DNA of 6,759 bases from Paracoccaceae bacterium. Lineage in GTDB: Bacteria; Pseudomonadota; Alphaproteobacteria; Rhodobacterales; Rhodobacteraceae. The stretch spans positions 1-6,759 of the forward strand of contig JAOUMG010000108.1 of NCBI GenBank assembly GCA_029881635.1. The letters are read 5' to 3'. Position 1 is the stretch's first letter. Each line of letters begins with the position of its first letter. The notes under the pieces are model-generated. The model was not told where the DNA came from. It saw only the letters and a list, made by a program, of their open reading frames with translations, and did no database searches. The position numbers were made by a program, and so were the translations under genes. This document shows positions 5,440 to 6,759 of the stretch, piece by piece.

Positions 5440-6407
5440 TGGATTATTCAACATTTCTGCAAATACTTGATTCAACCTTCCGGCTGGCAACACCACTTTT
5501 GCTGGCCTGTCTTGCCGGGCTTTTTTCCGAACGCTCCGGCATTTTCGATATCGGTCTTGAAGGCAAGATGCTCATGGCGGCGATGTGCACAGGTGCTGTC
5601 GCGGCCATAAGTGGATCGGTCTGGATCGGGGTACTGGCAGGGATCGGCGGGGCGATGATCTTTGCCCTGATCCACGGGCTCGCCTCGATCACCTTTCGCG
5701 GCAACCAGCTGATTTCCGGGGTCGCGCTGAATTTCGTGGCCTCGGGCATCACGGTGCTGGTGGCGCAAGCGCTGTTTCGGCAAGGCGGGCGCACGCCGCC
5801 CCTATCGGGCGATGCCCGCTTCAATCCGATCGAGCTGCCGTTTGCAGAGGCGCTGAGCAGCGTGCCGATCATTGGTCCGCTCTACGCTGAGGTTATCTCT
5901 GGTCATACGGCGCTGGTCTATATCGCCATTCTGGCAGTGCCAGTCAGCTGGTGGGTGCTTTACCGGTCGCGCTTCGGCCTGCGGCTGCGGGCTGTGGGTG
6001 AAAACCCGGCTTCGGTCGATACTGCCGGAATCTCCGTCGTCCGTCTGCGCTATTCGGCGGTCATCATCACCGGGCTTTTATGCGGTTTGGCGGGGGCCTA
6101 TATGTCGGCCGGTTTGCAGGCTGGATTTGGCCGCGAAATGACCGCAGGGCGGGGATATATCGCGCTGGCCGCGCTGATCTTTGCCAAGTGGCGGCCCTGG
6201 GGCGCGCTATACGCGACATTTCTTTTCGGATTTTTGCAGGCGCTGGCACTGCGCCCGGATGTCATTGAACGCGTGCTGCATTTTTCGATCCCGACACCGG
6301 CACTGGATGCCCTGCCCTATATCCTGACGGTTATCGTGCTGGCGGGCTTTGTTGGCCGCGCCATCCCGCCACGCGCGGGGGGGGAGCCCTATGTCAAGGA
6401 ACGCTGA
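5439..6407 (+). CDS. BMP-type nucleoside ABC transporter, permease 2
   Basis: This is the smaller inner-membrane permease, paired with permease 1 to make the heterodimeric pore. It has 322 residues of the BPD_transp_2 fold, typical in length, with membrane segments near 14-30, 43-58, 61-84, 92-113, 157-175, 204-228, 238-250, 255-271 and 291-307. The conserved motif FDIGLEGKML (36-45) corresponds to FNIGGEGQ of permease 1. FGLRLRAVGENPASVDTAGI (179-198) is the cytoplasmic coupling loop, and TAGRGYIALAALIFAKWRPWG (235-255) is the conserved C-terminal block. The start at ATG 5439 uses the last base of the preceding TAA, so it should be translated by coupling; the nearest purine-rich site, AGGA at 5422-5425, is too far away to be a normal RBS. 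The C-terminus reads through a run of eight G and overlaps the phosphorylase start by 17 bases. Confidence 0.93.
   Translation: MDYSTFLQILDSTFRLATPLLLACLAGLFSERSGIFDIGLEGKMLMAAMCTGAVAAISGSVWIGVLAGIGGAMIFALIHGLASITFRGNQLISGVALNFVASGITVLVAQALFRQGGRTPPLSGDARFNPIELPFAEALSSVPIIGPLYAEVISGHTALVYIAILAVPVSWWVLYRSRFGLRLRAVGENPASVDTAGISVVRLRYSAVIITGLLCGLAGAYMSAGLQAGFGREMTAGRGYIALAALIFAKWRPWGALYATFLFGFLQALALRPDVIERVLHFSIPTPALDALPYILTVIVLAGFVGRAIPPRAGGEPYVKER
6377..6384 (+). repeat. G8 homopolymer at the permease 2 / phosphorylase junction
   Basis: Eight consecutive G (6377-6384) encode the Gly-Gly near the permease C-terminus and also supply the Shine-Dalgarno (GGGGAG, 6381-6386) for the phosphorylase start at 6391. 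Such runs are prone to slippage by polymerases. Loss of one G would put the permease frame into the phosphorylase frame with no stop between them. Confidence 0.8.
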
Positions 6408-6759
6408 CGATCTGGCCACGCTGATCCGCGCGCGCGCTGGCGCAAACCCGGTTCGTGTCGGTCTGATCCTAGGATCGGGGCTCGGCCATCTGGCCGATGC
6501 TGTGGAGGGCGTGGCAATCGACTATGCCGACCTTCCGGGATTTCCCCATGCGGGCGTATCCGGACATAACCCGAAGCTGGTCATCGGTGACCTTGAAGGC
6601 CAGCGGGTGGCGGTATTCGGGGGCCGGGCGCATTACTACGAAAGCGGGCGGGCCGACGCCATGCGGTTGCCGCTGGAGGTTTTGAAGGCGCTGGGGGCAG
6701 ATCAATTGATCGTTACCAATGCCGCAGGTTCGCTGGTCGCCGGTAACCCGCCGGGGTCA
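6391..6759 (+). CDS. punA: Purine nucleoside phosphorylase, trimeric type (3' end missing)
   Basis: This cytoplasmic enzyme splits purine (deoxy)nucleosides with phosphate to give the base and (deoxy)ribose-1-phosphate, for purine salvage or pentose use. Only 123 codons are in the window; the family is about 260-290 residues, so over half is missing. The visible motifs identify it well: phosphate-binding GSGLG (28-32), LPGFPH followed by SGH (57-59, H59 matching the conserved phosphate-loop His), GGRAHYYE (77-84, with Arg, His, Tyr and Glu of the phosphate and sugar site) and TNAAGSL (109-115). These are marks of the trimeric class (human PNP-like), not the hexameric DeoD class. The start ATG 6391 has GGGGAG ending four bases upstream and overlaps permease 2 by 17 bases. 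Its place as the fifth gene of the transporter operon suggests it consumes the imported nucleoside. Specificity (Ino/Guo versus Ado, or 5'-methylthioadenosine) cannot be settled without the C-terminal half. The gene symbol is a family-level choice. Confidence 0.92.
   Translation, partial: MSRNADDLATLIRARAGANPVRVGLILGSGLGHLADAVEGVAIDYADLPGFPHAGVSGHNPKLVIGDLEGQRVAVFGGRAHYYESGRADAMRLPLEVLKALGADQLIVTNAAGSLVAGNPPGS

Overview
This window looks like chromosomal DNA of an alphaproteobacterium, most likely a member of the Rhodobacterales (Roseobacter/Rhodobacter type). The basis is the GC-rich coding sequence, the tightly overlapping gene starts and stops, the gene order nifU-like/tsaB/rimI, and protein wording such as 'DTSAAHCAAAL' in TsaB and 'FPHAGVSGHNPKLVIG' in the phosphorylase. 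The placement is by recognition, not by a database search. All genes read rightwards on the + strand and I see no gene on the - strand.

Left block (1-1532): a housekeeping cluster. It holds the 3' part of a NifU-family iron-sulfur scaffold gene, then tsaB (tRNA t6A modification), which starts inside the end of the previous gene with a TTG codon, then rimI (ribosomal protein N-acetyltransferase), which overlaps tsaB by four bases (GTGA). A 171-bp non-coding gap follows (1533-1703). It holds a plausible sigma-70-type promoter and short dyads, but no convincing intrinsic terminator.

Right block (1704-6759, running off the end): a BMP-family nucleoside ABC transporter operon. Its order is periplasmic binding protein, a double-domain ATPase, two permeases, and then a trimeric-type purine nucleoside phosphorylase cut by the window edge. 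Gaps are 11 bp or less and the last three junctions overlap (ATGA, TAATG and a 17-base overlap). The expected pathway is capture of a purine nucleoside in the periplasm, import by the ABC complex, and phosphorolysis to free base plus (deoxy)ribose-1-phosphate in the cytoplasm.

I found no mobile element, CRISPR array, RNA gene or obviously undescribed system. The gene content is ordinary for this group. The points worth a second look are RNA-level. There is a pair of GC-rich stem-loops on either side of the ATPase start codon, a 9-bp perfect hairpin in the first codons of tsaB, and a run of eight G at the permease/phosphorylase junction, where loss of one base would fuse the two proteins in frame.
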